Source of the DNA: JBGSMB01 sp041740375
GTDB lineage: Bacteria; Patescibacteriota; Saccharimonadia; Saccharimonadales; JAGQMS01
Reading direction: 5' to 3'
Length of the DNA stretch: 8,977 nucleotides
Assembly: GCA_041740375.1 (NCBI GenBank)
Contig: JBGSMB010000004.1
Span: 1 to 8,977, forward strand
Part shown: in pieces, positions 1 through 5,411 of the stretch
How the letters are laid out: each line of letters begins with the position of its first letter
Numbering within the stretch: the first letter of the stretch is position 1
Program-made: the position numbers and the translations under genes
The notes under the pieces: generated by a model
Database searches by the model: none
Told to the model about the DNA's origin: nothing
What the model saw: the letters and a program-made list of their open reading frames with translations, nothing else

Positions 1-45
1 TGCATCAAGCTCGTAAGGTAATGACGGTAGTGTAAATTGCTTCAT
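1..45 (-). CDS. Fe/Mn superoxide dismutase, N-terminal fragment (cut by window edge)
   Basis: Only the first 15 codons are inside the window, reading MKQFTLPSLPYELDA. The pattern F-x-L-P-x-L-P-Y-x-x-D-A is the characteristic N-terminus of iron/manganese superoxide dismutases, which convert superoxide to hydrogen peroxide and oxygen in the cytoplasm. The metal ligands lie outside the window, so iron cannot be told from manganese. The ATG start is well supported by a strong Shine-Dalgarno sequence, AGGAGG at 59-54, about 8 nt upstream. The gene starts 50 nt after the stop of the upstream 301-residue gene on the same strand, with no terminator seen between them, so co-transcription is likely. 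The identification is firm for so short a fragment but rests on N-terminal similarity alone. Confidence 0.8.
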   Translation of the reverse strand, partial: MKQFTLPSLPYELDA

Positions 46-95
46 AGTGTGGCCCTCCTCTTCACTACTAGCTTAGCAGGAATTACGGGCACTAT

Positions 96-1001
96 CTAGA
101 TAGAACGAGGCGCAGCCATTCCGGCAGCAGTCTTAATGTAAGCGTCCTCAAGATCACGGTCTAGTGGTGCAGCTATTCCGATAAAAAAGTCGTCTTGTGT
201 AGCGCGAATTGCTTTTAGGCACAACTGTGGTCTCATGCGAAGAATTGCATCTTCGTATGGTCCGTCTTCGAAATAGCCCGATGATTCTAGTCGTTGCATC
301 ATTCTACGAAAAGCGATACTTCCAGCAATCTTGATACTTGTCGTATTGAAATCAATAGTCGGAAAATCGTGATCGGCGATCAGCTCCTTTACTAACTTTT
401 TTGCAACTCTGGTATACCGCACAAAGTCGTGTTCTTGATTTTCGCTCGTGAGCCAACGGTTTATCATAAGATGTTCATAAAGAGCCATCGCAATTGCCCC
501 GTCTGTATAACTCTGCATAGCAAGTGCTGCTAAGTAGTCCACCTCTTCATCAAGCCCAAGAATGGTGATGTTTGACATAAACATCCCTAGAAACTGTTCA
601 CATGTTTTAGGTGAAAGTTCAAGCTGAGAGATATATTCGCCCTCATCTGCTTTATGCGCTGATTGATGTGCGACAAAAAGTGGGCTATCGTCCTCACCGC
701 TTTGCACATTGTAGACAAGTTCGTCATATAAGAAATCGTCACATATTCGCCTGGTTGCTTCTGGTCGACCCGAAGCATTTACAAATAGGTTGAGCGCAAA
801 ATCGAATGAGTTGCGAGCGCGCCGTTCGTCTCGCAAGAAATGTACCATCTTGGCTTTGTCGATTATCGGCGTACCGTCAGCACGGTACACAAACGCATCT
901 GCAATATACCGCTCCGATGTGTCGTCATGACGTCTATCCGCCAGAGACTCTGCATCGGAAGGATTGAGCGCGACTATTTCAGGCTTTGGGTATTTCGCCA
1001 T
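96..1001 (-). CDS. Hypothetical protein (301 aa), overlaps trmD, upstream of superoxide dismutase
   Basis: I do not recognise this protein. It appears soluble: no signal peptide and no membrane segment are visible. It is mixed alpha-helical in character, with an Arg-rich stretch near residues 55-62 (RDERRARN), a hydrophobic helical core near residues 135-185, and a C-terminal part ending AAPRSI. No catalytic motif is evident. The ATG at 1001-999 lies inside the last codons of trmD, giving a 28-nt overlap. It is preceded by GGAGAG about 8 nt upstream, a good Shine-Dalgarno sequence, and no alternative start follows for many codons, so this start is credible and translation is probably coupled to trmD. 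Its position between trmD and a superoxide dismutase gene does not define a job. Its coding nature is supported by length, ribosome binding site and tight packing. Confidence 0.8.
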   Translation of the reverse strand: MAKYPKPEIVALNPSDAESLADRRHDDTSERYIADAFVYRADGTPIIDKAKMVHFLRDERRARNSFDFALNLFVNASGRPEATRRICDDFLYDELVYNVQSGEDDSPLFVAHQSAHKADEGEYISQLELSPKTCEQFLGMFMSNITILGLDEEVDYLAALAMQSYTDGAIAMALYEHLMINRWLTSENQEHDFVRYTRVAKKLVKELIADHDFPTIDFNTTSIKIAGSIAFRRMMQRLESSGYFEDGPYEDAILRMRPQLCLKAIRATQDDFFIGIAAPLDRDLEDAYIKTAAGMAAPRSI

Positions 1002-1621
1002 TTCTCGATCTCTCCATGATTACCACTCAATAAAACGTCCGGTACTTTCTCACCTCGGAATTCCTCTGGACGAGTATACTGCGGAAACTCCCGCGTTTCG
1101 TCATCTGCAAAACTTTCGATCTCTGCCGAAAGCTCGCCACCAAGTACACCAGGCACAAGTCGCACAATGCTATCTATAACAACCATCGCTGGAAGTTCGC
1201 CGCCAGTTAACACATAATTACCGATCGATATTTGCTCGTCGACGTAAGCTACGACTCGCTCGTCATACCCTTCGTAGCGAGCACAAACAAAAATCAGGTC
1301 AGCAGAATCGTCGGCCATTTGTTTGGCGCGCGATTGTACAAAAGTTTTGCCTCTCGGGGTCATAAGAATGACTTTGGAATTTTCAGACTTTGCCTTCGCG
1401 TGCTCGATCGCAGCGACAAGCGGCTCTACCTTGAGTAACATACCGTCTCCACCGCCGTATGGTGTGTCATCGACAGTTTTGCGGCTACCAAGCCCAAACT
1501 CTCTCAGATTAACAACAGAAAATTCAACAAGCTTTTTGTCTTGTGCTTTCCAAAGCATAGAGGCGTTGAATACACCTTCAAACATCTCCGGAAAAAGACT
1601 GATTACTTGTATTTTCTTCAT
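974..1621 (-). CDS. trmD: tRNA (guanine-N1-)-methyltransferase TrmD
   Basis: TrmD methylates N1 of G37 in tRNAs using S-adenosylmethionine, preventing +1 frameshifts. It is a SPOUT-class trefoil-knot enzyme working as a dimer. Family motifs run in order: YGGGDGM at residues 55-61, TPRGK at 88-92, ARYEGYDERV at 114-123, the knot segment SIGNYVLTGGELPAM at 132-146, then VPGVLG, PQYTRPEEF and LLSGNH..I..WR near the end. The protein is 215 residues and stops at WRNTQSLK. Most homologues are about 240 and continue with a conserved RT..RP.LL helix, so the extreme C-terminus is missing, and the next gene overlaps its last 28 nt. No Shine-Dalgarno sequence precedes the ATG. Instead an extended -10 box lies 6 nt upstream, suggesting a leaderless mRNA. 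No rimM or rplS adjoins it, unlike the common bacterial arrangement. Confidence 0.97.
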   Translation of the reverse strand: MKKIQVISLFPEMFEGVFNASMLWKAQDKKLVEFSVVNLREFGLGSRKTVDDTPYGGGDGMLLKVEPLVAAIEHAKAKSENSKVILMTPRGKTFVQSRAKQMADDSADLIFVCARYEGYDERVVAYVDEQISIGNYVLTGGELPAMVVIDSIVRLVPGVLGGELSAEIESFADDETREFPQYTRPEEFRGEKVPDVLLSGNHGEIEKWRNTQSLK

Positions 1622-1627
1622 AATTAT

Positions 1628-1656
1628 ATTATAACATATTTCTCTATCAGAGTCTA
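1628..1656 (-). promoter_or_regulatory. trmD promoter, extended -10, probably leaderless
   Basis: On the minus strand TAGACT (1656-1651, 4 of 6 matches to TTGACA) is followed after 17 nt by TATAAT (1633-1628). A TG one base upstream of the hexamer makes an extended -10. Only 6 nt, ATAATT, separate the hexamer from the trmD ATG. A start site at the usual distance would fall on or next to the A of ATG, so the transcript would have no leader. The sites are seen directly; the start point is inferred. Confidence 0.75.
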
Positions 1657-1670
1657 TTGTTTATGATTAT

Positions 1671-1698
1671 TTGTATTATCGTGTAATTCTGATATAAT
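1671..1698 (+). promoter_or_regulatory. Promoter of the plus-strand two-gene cassette, extended -10, probably leaderless
   Basis: TTGTAT (1671-1676, weak -35) is followed after 16 nt by a perfect TATAAT (1693-1698) with TG at 1690-1691, an extended -10. The ATG at 1705 begins 6 nt after the hexamer, exactly the spacing used by trmD on the other strand. No Shine-Dalgarno sequence is present. It is divergent from the trmD promoter within a 77-nt intergenic region, so a regulator bound between them could affect both. Confidence 0.75.
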
Positions 1699-1704
1699 AT
1701 GCTT

Positions 1705-2124
1705 ATGGAAAGATCCGGTGCTAAGTTACTTTTATCTTACGAAGAGACCGAAGCTGTTAAAATCGGCCTAGGGTTTAACTCAGTAAATGATGCTCGTGCT
1801 AAAGATGTACTGACCCTTATTTCAGAGAGCGCTGATTGTACTAGAGGATTGTATGTCGCAAGAATGCGATATGTAATGGAAAGAGAGCCAACACCTGAAG
1901 AAATGGATGAAAGACTACGTTCAATTGGGTCAGCATTTTTGTTTTTACCATTTGATGGCGTCGTACACACTGCTATTCAGGAAGCAGCAGCTACATTGGC
2001 GTTTTTTGATAATGATTGTGGTGGTGAAACATTTATAGGCCGCAGATTAGAAGAGATCGGTACAAGCATGTTGTCCGATAGTTATTCTATAGCTGCCGAC
2101 CTGCCTGAAAGTACAGAGCAATAA
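1705..2124 (+). CDS. Hypothetical small acidic protein, paralogue A of a tandem pair
   Basis: This is a soluble protein of 139 residues (141 if the ATG at 1699 is used) that I do not recognise. It resembles the next gene product. Both start with a KLL-x-(Y/F)-x-(E/D)-x-E segment. Both also share a C-terminal block: D-x-x-V-x-x-A-x-x-E-A, LAF(F/Y)D-x-D-x-G-x-E, and a final L-x-x-x-ML. It has Cys residues in the middle (SADCTRG) and in DNDCGGE but no clear metal site. The start at 1705 is preferred because the perfect extended -10 box ends at 1698, placing transcription start on that ATG; the ATG at 1699 would lie upstream of the transcript. The pair sits on the opposite strand to its surroundings, between trmD and khpA, genes that normally belong to one operon. 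The function is unknown. Confidence 0.8.
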   Translation: MERSGAKLLLSYEETEAVKIGLGFNSVNDARAKDVLTLISESADCTRGLYVARMRYVMEREPTPEEMDERLRSIGSAFLFLPFDGVVHTAIQEAAATLAFFDNDCGGETFIGRRLEEIGTSMLSDSYSIAADLPESTEQ

Positions 2125-2128
2125 AAGG

Positions 2129-2542
2129 ATGGAGCGTGCAGATAAACTCCTGGGATTTACCGACGCCGAAGTTGAAGTCTTAAGAACCGCGCTAAGAGCA
2201 CGAGCAAGAGAGGATGAAACTGCGGAAATAGTTCTTGGAGCAATCGAAATTACATTCAAAAATACCTGGAACCGGGTAAAAGGACAGCTGGAAGAAAAAT
2301 ACGGCCGCGCTGTCTACGACGCAGAAATTATGTCTGCTATCAGTGAAGGCGATGATCACAAAATGTATATGACCTGGGATGAAGATCTTGTACGAGCGCT
2401 CCGAGAAGCACTAGAGCAACTCGCCTTTTATGATTTAGACCACGGCACCGAAGAGATTGACGAGCAAACTACTCGTCTTTCGAGAGAAATGCTGTTTCAG
2501 TTAGTCGAAGTCAACTCCAACTCAAATTCAAACGAAGACTAG
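2129..2542 (+). CDS. Hypothetical small acidic protein, paralogue B of a tandem pair
   Basis: This 137-residue protein is strongly acidic and largely helical by composition, without signal peptide, membrane segment or known motif. It shares with the preceding gene product the N-terminal KLL segment and the C-terminal pattern V-x-x-A-x-x-E-A-x-x-x-LAF(F/Y)D-x-D-x-G-x-E followed by ML. The two therefore look like an old tandem duplication. Only 4 nt separate the stop of the first gene from this ATG. The purine-rich AAGG touches the start codon, too close to work as an ordinary ribosome binding site, so coupled reinitiation is likely. The protein ends in a short Asn-Ser repeat (NSNSNSN) plus acidic residues. 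Its TAG stop overlaps the stop of the convergent khpA in the sequence CTAG, leaving no room for a terminator. The function is unknown. Confidence 0.8.
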   Translation: MERADKLLGFTDAEVEVLRTALRARAREDETAEIVLGAIEITFKNTWNRVKGQLEEKYGRAVYDAEIMSAISEGDDHKMYMTWDEDLVRALREALEQLAFYDLDHGTEEIDEQTTRLSREMLFQLVEVNSNSNSNED

Positions 2543-3039
2543 ACGTCGAGGTCGTCGAGGTCTTCTAGCTCTTTGCGTGTTTTGCTAGCCATGCTTTCGC
2601 TGTCATCTTCGTCGTCATCGTCATCGTCATCGGAACTTGCAACCGGTGCTTGTGACGGAGAAGAAAAGTCCGAAGCGCTGTCTGCCAAGTTTGAACCGGC
2701 GACAGAAGCTGACTCTTCGGTTGAAGATGGCATTGCATCATCTCGAGGCTCTTCTCGGCGACTTTCGCGCTTGACGTGATCTTCTGGTGAGTTGTCGACA
2801 ATCTTTAGGTTGTAGCGAGCATCGTTCTTGGTGCCAAGTGCTCGAAGTAACGTACGAATACTCTGTGCGGTCGCACCTCGCTTACCGATTACTCGACCGA
2901 GGTCTTCTGGGTCGACAGTGAGTTCTAGCAATACGCCCTTTTCATCGATAGTGCGTACGATCGAAACGGCATCTGGATTTCCTACTAGTGACTTAACAAC
3001 AAATTCTACAAAAAGCTGGTCTATGGACGTATTAGACAT
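2539..3039 (-). CDS. khpA: KH-domain RNA-binding protein (KhpA-like) with acidic C-terminal extension
   Basis: The first 80 or so residues are a KhpA-type KH domain with the RNA-contacting GxxG loop GKRG at residues 52-55, inside LGRVIGKRGATAQSIRTLLRA. KhpA proteins bind single-stranded RNA and are linked to RNA chaperone and cell-division roles in other bacteria. They are commonly encoded between rpsP and rimM/trmD. Typical KhpA is about 75-85 residues; this one has 166. The extra part is charged and Ser-rich, contains an almost pure aspartate run near residues 137-146, and ends TRKELEDLDDLDV, which could be a short helical binding motif. The ATG is supported by AGGAG about 8 nt upstream. 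An intrinsic terminator lies between rpsP and this gene, so it depends on readthrough or its own promoter. Weak -10-like hexamers (TATACT, 3082-3077; TATAGT, 3077-3072) are present. Confidence 0.93.
   Translation of the reverse strand: MSNTSIDQLFVEFVVKSLVGNPDAVSIVRTIDEKGVLLELTVDPEDLGRVIGKRGATAQSIRTLLRALGTKNDARYNLKIVDNSPEDHVKRESRREEPRDDAMPSSTEESASVAGSNLADSASDFSSPSQAPVASSDDDDDDDEDDSESMASKTRKELEDLDDLDV
2604..2632 (-). repeat. Trinucleotide (Asp codon) microrepeat in khpA
   Basis: A run of GAT/GAC-type codons, seen on the plus strand as repeats of TCATCG and TCGTCA, encodes the aspartate run of the KH protein. Near-identical triplets repeat in tandem, so slippage could add or remove aspartate codons in frame without destroying the gene. 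Confidence 0.7.
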
Positions 3040-3083
3040 AACAGTAACTCCTCTTAACTCTTACTATTCTAACTATAGTATAC

Positions 3084-3120
3084 AAAAAATCCTTATTGTC
3101 CGCTAGGAACATAAGGATTT
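3084..3120 (-). terminator. Intrinsic terminator after rpsP
   Basis: On the minus strand a perfect 10-bp stem, AAATCCTTAT (3120-3111) with ATAAGGATTT (3096-3087), is followed directly by a run of six T residues (3089-3084, sharing the stem end). Three more base pairs can form inside the 14-nt loop. It starts 25 nt after the rpsP stop. The stem has few GC pairs, so termination may be partial, allowing some readthrough into khpA. Confidence 0.75.
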
Positions 3121-3145
3121 ATGAACTCTTAAGGGTTTGGTTGTA

Positions 3146-3604
3146 CTAGGCGGCTGGCTTTTCAGCTGGAGCTTCTTCTACTACAACTTCTTCAGTCGCT
3201 GGCTCTTCTGTGGCGACCTCTTCAACAACTGCTTCTTCTGTAGGTGCTTCTACGGCTGGCTCTTCAACTTCAGCGACTACTTCTTCAGCTGGCTGATTCT
3301 TGCGAAGCTTCTCGAGGTTCTTGATGCTACGAGTACGGTCTGTAGACTTAACCTTAACCCAGGCAGGCATCTTGACGCCTTCTTTTGAAAGAAGACTCAC
3401 GACACGTGGAGATGGTTGAGCGCCATTGTTTAGGAAATGAGTAGCTCGCTCGGTGTCGATAGAAAGAGTCTTGGCGTGTGGATCGTAGCTTCCGAGAGAA
3501 GTCACGATCTTACCGCTCGTCGGCGTGCGACGAGAATCTTGGACAATCATGCGATACTGCGCGTGTCCGCTCCTACCAGTTCTTTGTAACCTTATAGCTA
3601 ACAT
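3146..3604 (-). CDS. rpsP: 30S ribosomal protein bS16 with long acidic Ala/Glu/Val tail
   Basis: bS16 is an assembly protein of the small ribosomal subunit body. The N-terminal part is canonical: MLAIRLQRTGRSGHAQYRMIV, DSRRTPTSGKIVTSLGSYDP, and the later NNGAQPSPRVVSLLSKEGV block. Standard bS16 is about 80-90 residues; this one has 152, because residues from about 98 onward form a low-complexity tail rich in E, V, A and P with repeating VEE and TEE units, ending AEKPAA. Such a tail should be disordered and strongly negative, unusual for a ribosomal protein. A near-consensus promoter overlaps the end of rnc, and the predicted start site leaves a leader of only about 8-9 nt, too short for a good Shine-Dalgarno sequence. 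A terminator follows the gene, so it may be transcribed as a single gene. Confidence 0.97.
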   Translation of the reverse strand: MLAIRLQRTGRSGHAQYRMIVQDSRRTPTSGKIVTSLGSYDPHAKTLSIDTERATHFLNNGAQPSPRVVSLLSKEGVKMPAWVKVKSTDRTRSIKNLEKLRKNQPAEEVVAEVEEPAVEAPTEEAVVEEVATEEPATEEVVVEEAPAEKPAA

Positions 3605-3619
3605 ACTTTAGTCTGGCCT

Positions 3620-3648
3620 ATTTTACAGATTACGACCTCTATTGTCAA
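3620..3648 (-). promoter_or_regulatory. rpsP promoter (near-consensus sigma70 type)
   Basis: On the minus strand a perfect TTGACA (3648-3643) and TAAAAT (3625-3620, 5 of 6) are separated by exactly 17 nt. The -35 box overlaps the rnc stop codon. A start site about 7 nt past the -10 falls near 3613, giving rpsP a leader of about 8-9 nt. Confidence 0.85.
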
Positions 3649-4367
3649 ACCTTTTCTTTCACAGGTGCGTTTGATTTGAGCTTTTGGAAAGCTTTTTCGG
3701 CGGCACGTTGCTGTGCTATCTGCTTACTTGGACCTTCTCCGGTGCCAACGAGTGTTTCCGCAATATAAACGCCAACCTTGAATGTTTTGTCGTGGTCGGG
3801 ACCTGTTTCATCGATAACTTTATAAAGCGGAGTCGAACCGTGTAGGCTCTGCGCCATTTCCTGAAGCTGAGACTTTGGATCCATCCACGTGCCACTGTCG
3901 AGAATACCTTGAAACGTACTTAAGATATTGGCATGGATAAACGCCTTTGCAGGTTCATAGCCCCTGTCGATGTAGAGGGCTCCAATAAACGCTTCAAAAC
4001 AGTTCGCTAGTATCTGCTCACGGGCACGGTCGCTACCGCGCTTCTCGCCACGGCTAAGGCGCAAGTACTCAGCAAACTCAAGGCGCTGCGCTGCGGCTGA
4101 AATACTCTCTGTGCGCACTAAGGCACTACGCCAATTAGTAAGCGTACCCTCTGGGTCGTCGTACTTAGCGAATAGATATTCGGTCACAACAAGCTCAAGT
4201 ACCGCATCGCCCAAAAACTCCAAGCGCTCGTTGTGTTCTTTGACTGTTTTCTTGTGCTCGTTTAGATAAGACCGGTGCGTAAACGCAGTAATGAGCAGTC
4301 CAACATTATTGAACTCTGCTCCCGTCAAACTGATAGCTAGCCGCTGGTATTCTTCACTACTTCTCAT
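3645..4367 (-). CDS. rnc: Ribonuclease III
   Basis: RNase III cuts double-stranded RNA, releasing 16S and 23S rRNA precursors and processing some mRNAs. The catalytic domain carries the signature NERLEFLGD at residues 46-54, with E50 and D54 matching the E41 and D45 metal ligands of the Escherichia coli enzyme. A second cluster, ILANCFEAFIGALYID at 119-134, retains E125 (E. coli E117) but has N122 where E. coli has D114. The double-stranded RNA-binding domain spans about 163-233, starting DPKSQLQE and ending in KQIAQQRAAEKAFQKL. The length, 240 residues, is normal. The ATG overlaps the end of the Nudix gene by 11 nt, so the two are probably translationally coupled in a nusB - Nudix - rnc run. 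In E. coli RNase III cleaves its own operon leader; a hairpin ahead of nusB here could play that part, but this is inference. Confidence 0.96.
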   Translation of the reverse strand: MRSSEEYQRLAISLTGAEFNNVGLLITAFTHRSYLNEHKKTVKEHNERLEFLGDAVLELVVTEYLFAKYDDPEGTLTNWRSALVRTESISAAAQRLEFAEYLRLSRGEKRGSDRAREQILANCFEAFIGALYIDRGYEPAKAFIHANILSTFQGILDSGTWMDPKSQLQEMAQSLHGSTPLYKVIDETGPDHDKTFKVGVYIAETLVGTGEGPSKQIAQQRAAEKAFQKLKSNAPVKEKV

Positions 4368-4869
4368 CTCGGATCCGTTTCATTGCAAGTAACATTAATT
4401 TGCTGATTCCTTCATACGCTGTCCGCTCTACCGCTTCTGCCGCTGGGAACCACTTGATTCCGTTCATCCAGTCTTCGGCAACAAGCTTGTCGGTGTCTTT
4501 GGTGGCTTCGACAAGGTAAATATGCGTGACCATAAGTATAAGACTGCGCTCGCGGCGATAACGAAAATTGATCTTGCCGAGCCAGTTTTTGACATTGATG
4601 TGCTGGAGACCTGTTTCTTCGATAATTTCTCTCCGAGCTGTCTGCTTGGTTGTCTCACCCTCTTCAACGTGACCTTTTGGGATTGTCCAGCGATCTTTTG
4701 CATCCTGCACTAGCAAGAACTCGAGCACACCTGTCTTTTCGTTTTTGCGGTACACCACGCCACCGGCTGTCGTTTCTCGAACGACATCTTGGATGGCCGG
4801 TTGTCGGCGCTGGGTGACATATGTCTTAAACCCTTTAAGTGGTCGTGGTCTCTTCACTAGGCTAGTCAA
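4357..4869 (-). CDS. Nudix hydrolase
   Basis: Nudix enzymes hydrolyse nucleoside diphosphates linked to another group, cleaning up oxidised or signalling nucleotides. A complete Nudix box (GX5EX7REUXEEXGU) occupies residues 66-88, from GHVEEGE to REIIEETGL, with the metal-binding glutamates present. The upstream GGVVYR and W-T-I-P-K-G resemble diadenosine polyphosphate (Ap4A) hydrolase-like members, but the substrate cannot be set from sequence. The first 30 or so residues are basic. The reading frame begins with TTG, which shares the sequence TTGA with the nusB stop; a GTG four codons later is an alternative and leaves the domain intact. No good ribosome binding site is seen, which fits coupling to nusB. 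The 3' end overlaps rnc by 11 nt. Sitting between nusB and rnc suggests co-expression rather than a direct RNA-processing role. Confidence 0.92.
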   Translation of the reverse strand: MTSLVKRPRPLKGFKTYVTQRRQPAIQDVVRETTAGGVVYRKNEKTGVLEFLLVQDAKDRWTIPKGHVEEGETTKQTARREIIEETGLQHINVKNWLGKINFRYRRERSLILMVTHIYLVEATKDTDKLVAEDWMNGIKWFPAAEAVERTAYEGISKLMLLAMKRIRDEK

Positions 4870-5351
4870 TCATCTTTCTTGGTGGACTTAGTTTGCTTCT
4901 TTTTTTCTGGCTTTTTCTCTGCGTTGGCATCCATTGCTCGGTATGCGGTACCGAGAACGCCGTTGACGAATTTGCTTGAGTTCTCGCCTCCAAATGCTTT
5001 GGCGAGTTCTACTGCTTCGTTGATAGCTACCTTAGGTGGTACTTCTTTTCCGTGCTTGAGTTCATAGAGCCCAATCCGGAGAACAAGTCTGTCCATGCGG
5101 GCGATTTGACTAATCGGCCACTCTGGAGCTAACGGCTGAAGTTCGAGATCTAACTGAGCAGTTTCTTTGGCTACACCTTTGGTGAGTTCTGTAATGAAGG
5201 CTTTGTCATCAATAGTTTCGCTGTAGCGATTGATATTTCGGGTGAGAACAGAGTCAAGTTTAAATGAAGTATCGCCACACTCCGTACGAAATTCAATCTC
5301 GTACAGCGTCTGGAGAGCAACAATGCGACCCAAGTGGCGGTTTGAAGCCAT
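4866..5351 (-). CDS. nusB: Transcription antitermination factor NusB
   Basis: NusB with NusE (uS10) binds boxA RNA and supports antitermination and processing during rRNA transcription. The sequence shows the family pattern: RHLGRIVALQTLYEIEF at residues 5-21, DKAFITELTKGV in the middle, WPISQIARMDRLVLRIGLYEL, and the strongly conserved KVAINEAVELAKAFGGENS, then KFVNGVLG. The core is standard length; about 18 extra C-terminal residues are Lys-rich (KKPEKKKQTKSTKKDD), probably a disordered RNA-binding tail. The ATG is preceded by an AGGGTG element about 6 nt upstream. A hairpin and a perfect TATAAT lie upstream after rpmF, so the gene may head its own transcript with the Nudix gene and rnc, to which it is tightly joined. 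Grouping nusB with rnc links rRNA transcription to rRNA processing. Confidence 0.95.
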   Translation of the reverse strand: MASNRHLGRIVALQTLYEIEFRTECGDTSFKLDSVLTRNINRYSETIDDKAFITELTKGVAKETAQLDLELQPLAPEWPISQIARMDRLVLRIGLYELKHGKEVPPKVAINEAVELAKAFGGENSSKFVNGVLGTAYRAMDANAEKKPEKKKQTKSTKKDD

Positions 5352-5381
5352 TTTCTACACCCTATCTCGTATTTTAATGAA

Positions 5382-5411
5382 ACCTTGTCGAGCGTAAGCT
5401 CTATCCAAGGT
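5382..5411 (-). other. Hairpin in the nusB - Nudix - rnc leader
   Basis: An outer 6-bp stem (ACCTTG with CAAGGT) and an inner 4-bp stem (GAGC with GCTC) with a 4-nt loop are separated by a small asymmetric internal loop. It lies between the rpmF stop and the nusB start, just downstream of a TATAAT box. No T-run follows on the minus strand, so it is a poor intrinsic terminator and more likely a leader or processing structure. Confidence 0.55.

Noticed and set aside
92..103. 12-bp perfect palindrome CTATCTAGATAG over the stop of the 301-residue gene
   Set aside because: Too short and AT-rich for a terminator, no T-run after it, and no second copy to suggest an operator for superoxide dismutase.
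2573..2779. Plus-strand frame with a poly-Ser run
   Set aside because: The serine run is simply the reverse reading of the aspartate codons in khpA; the minus-strand KH domain is clear.
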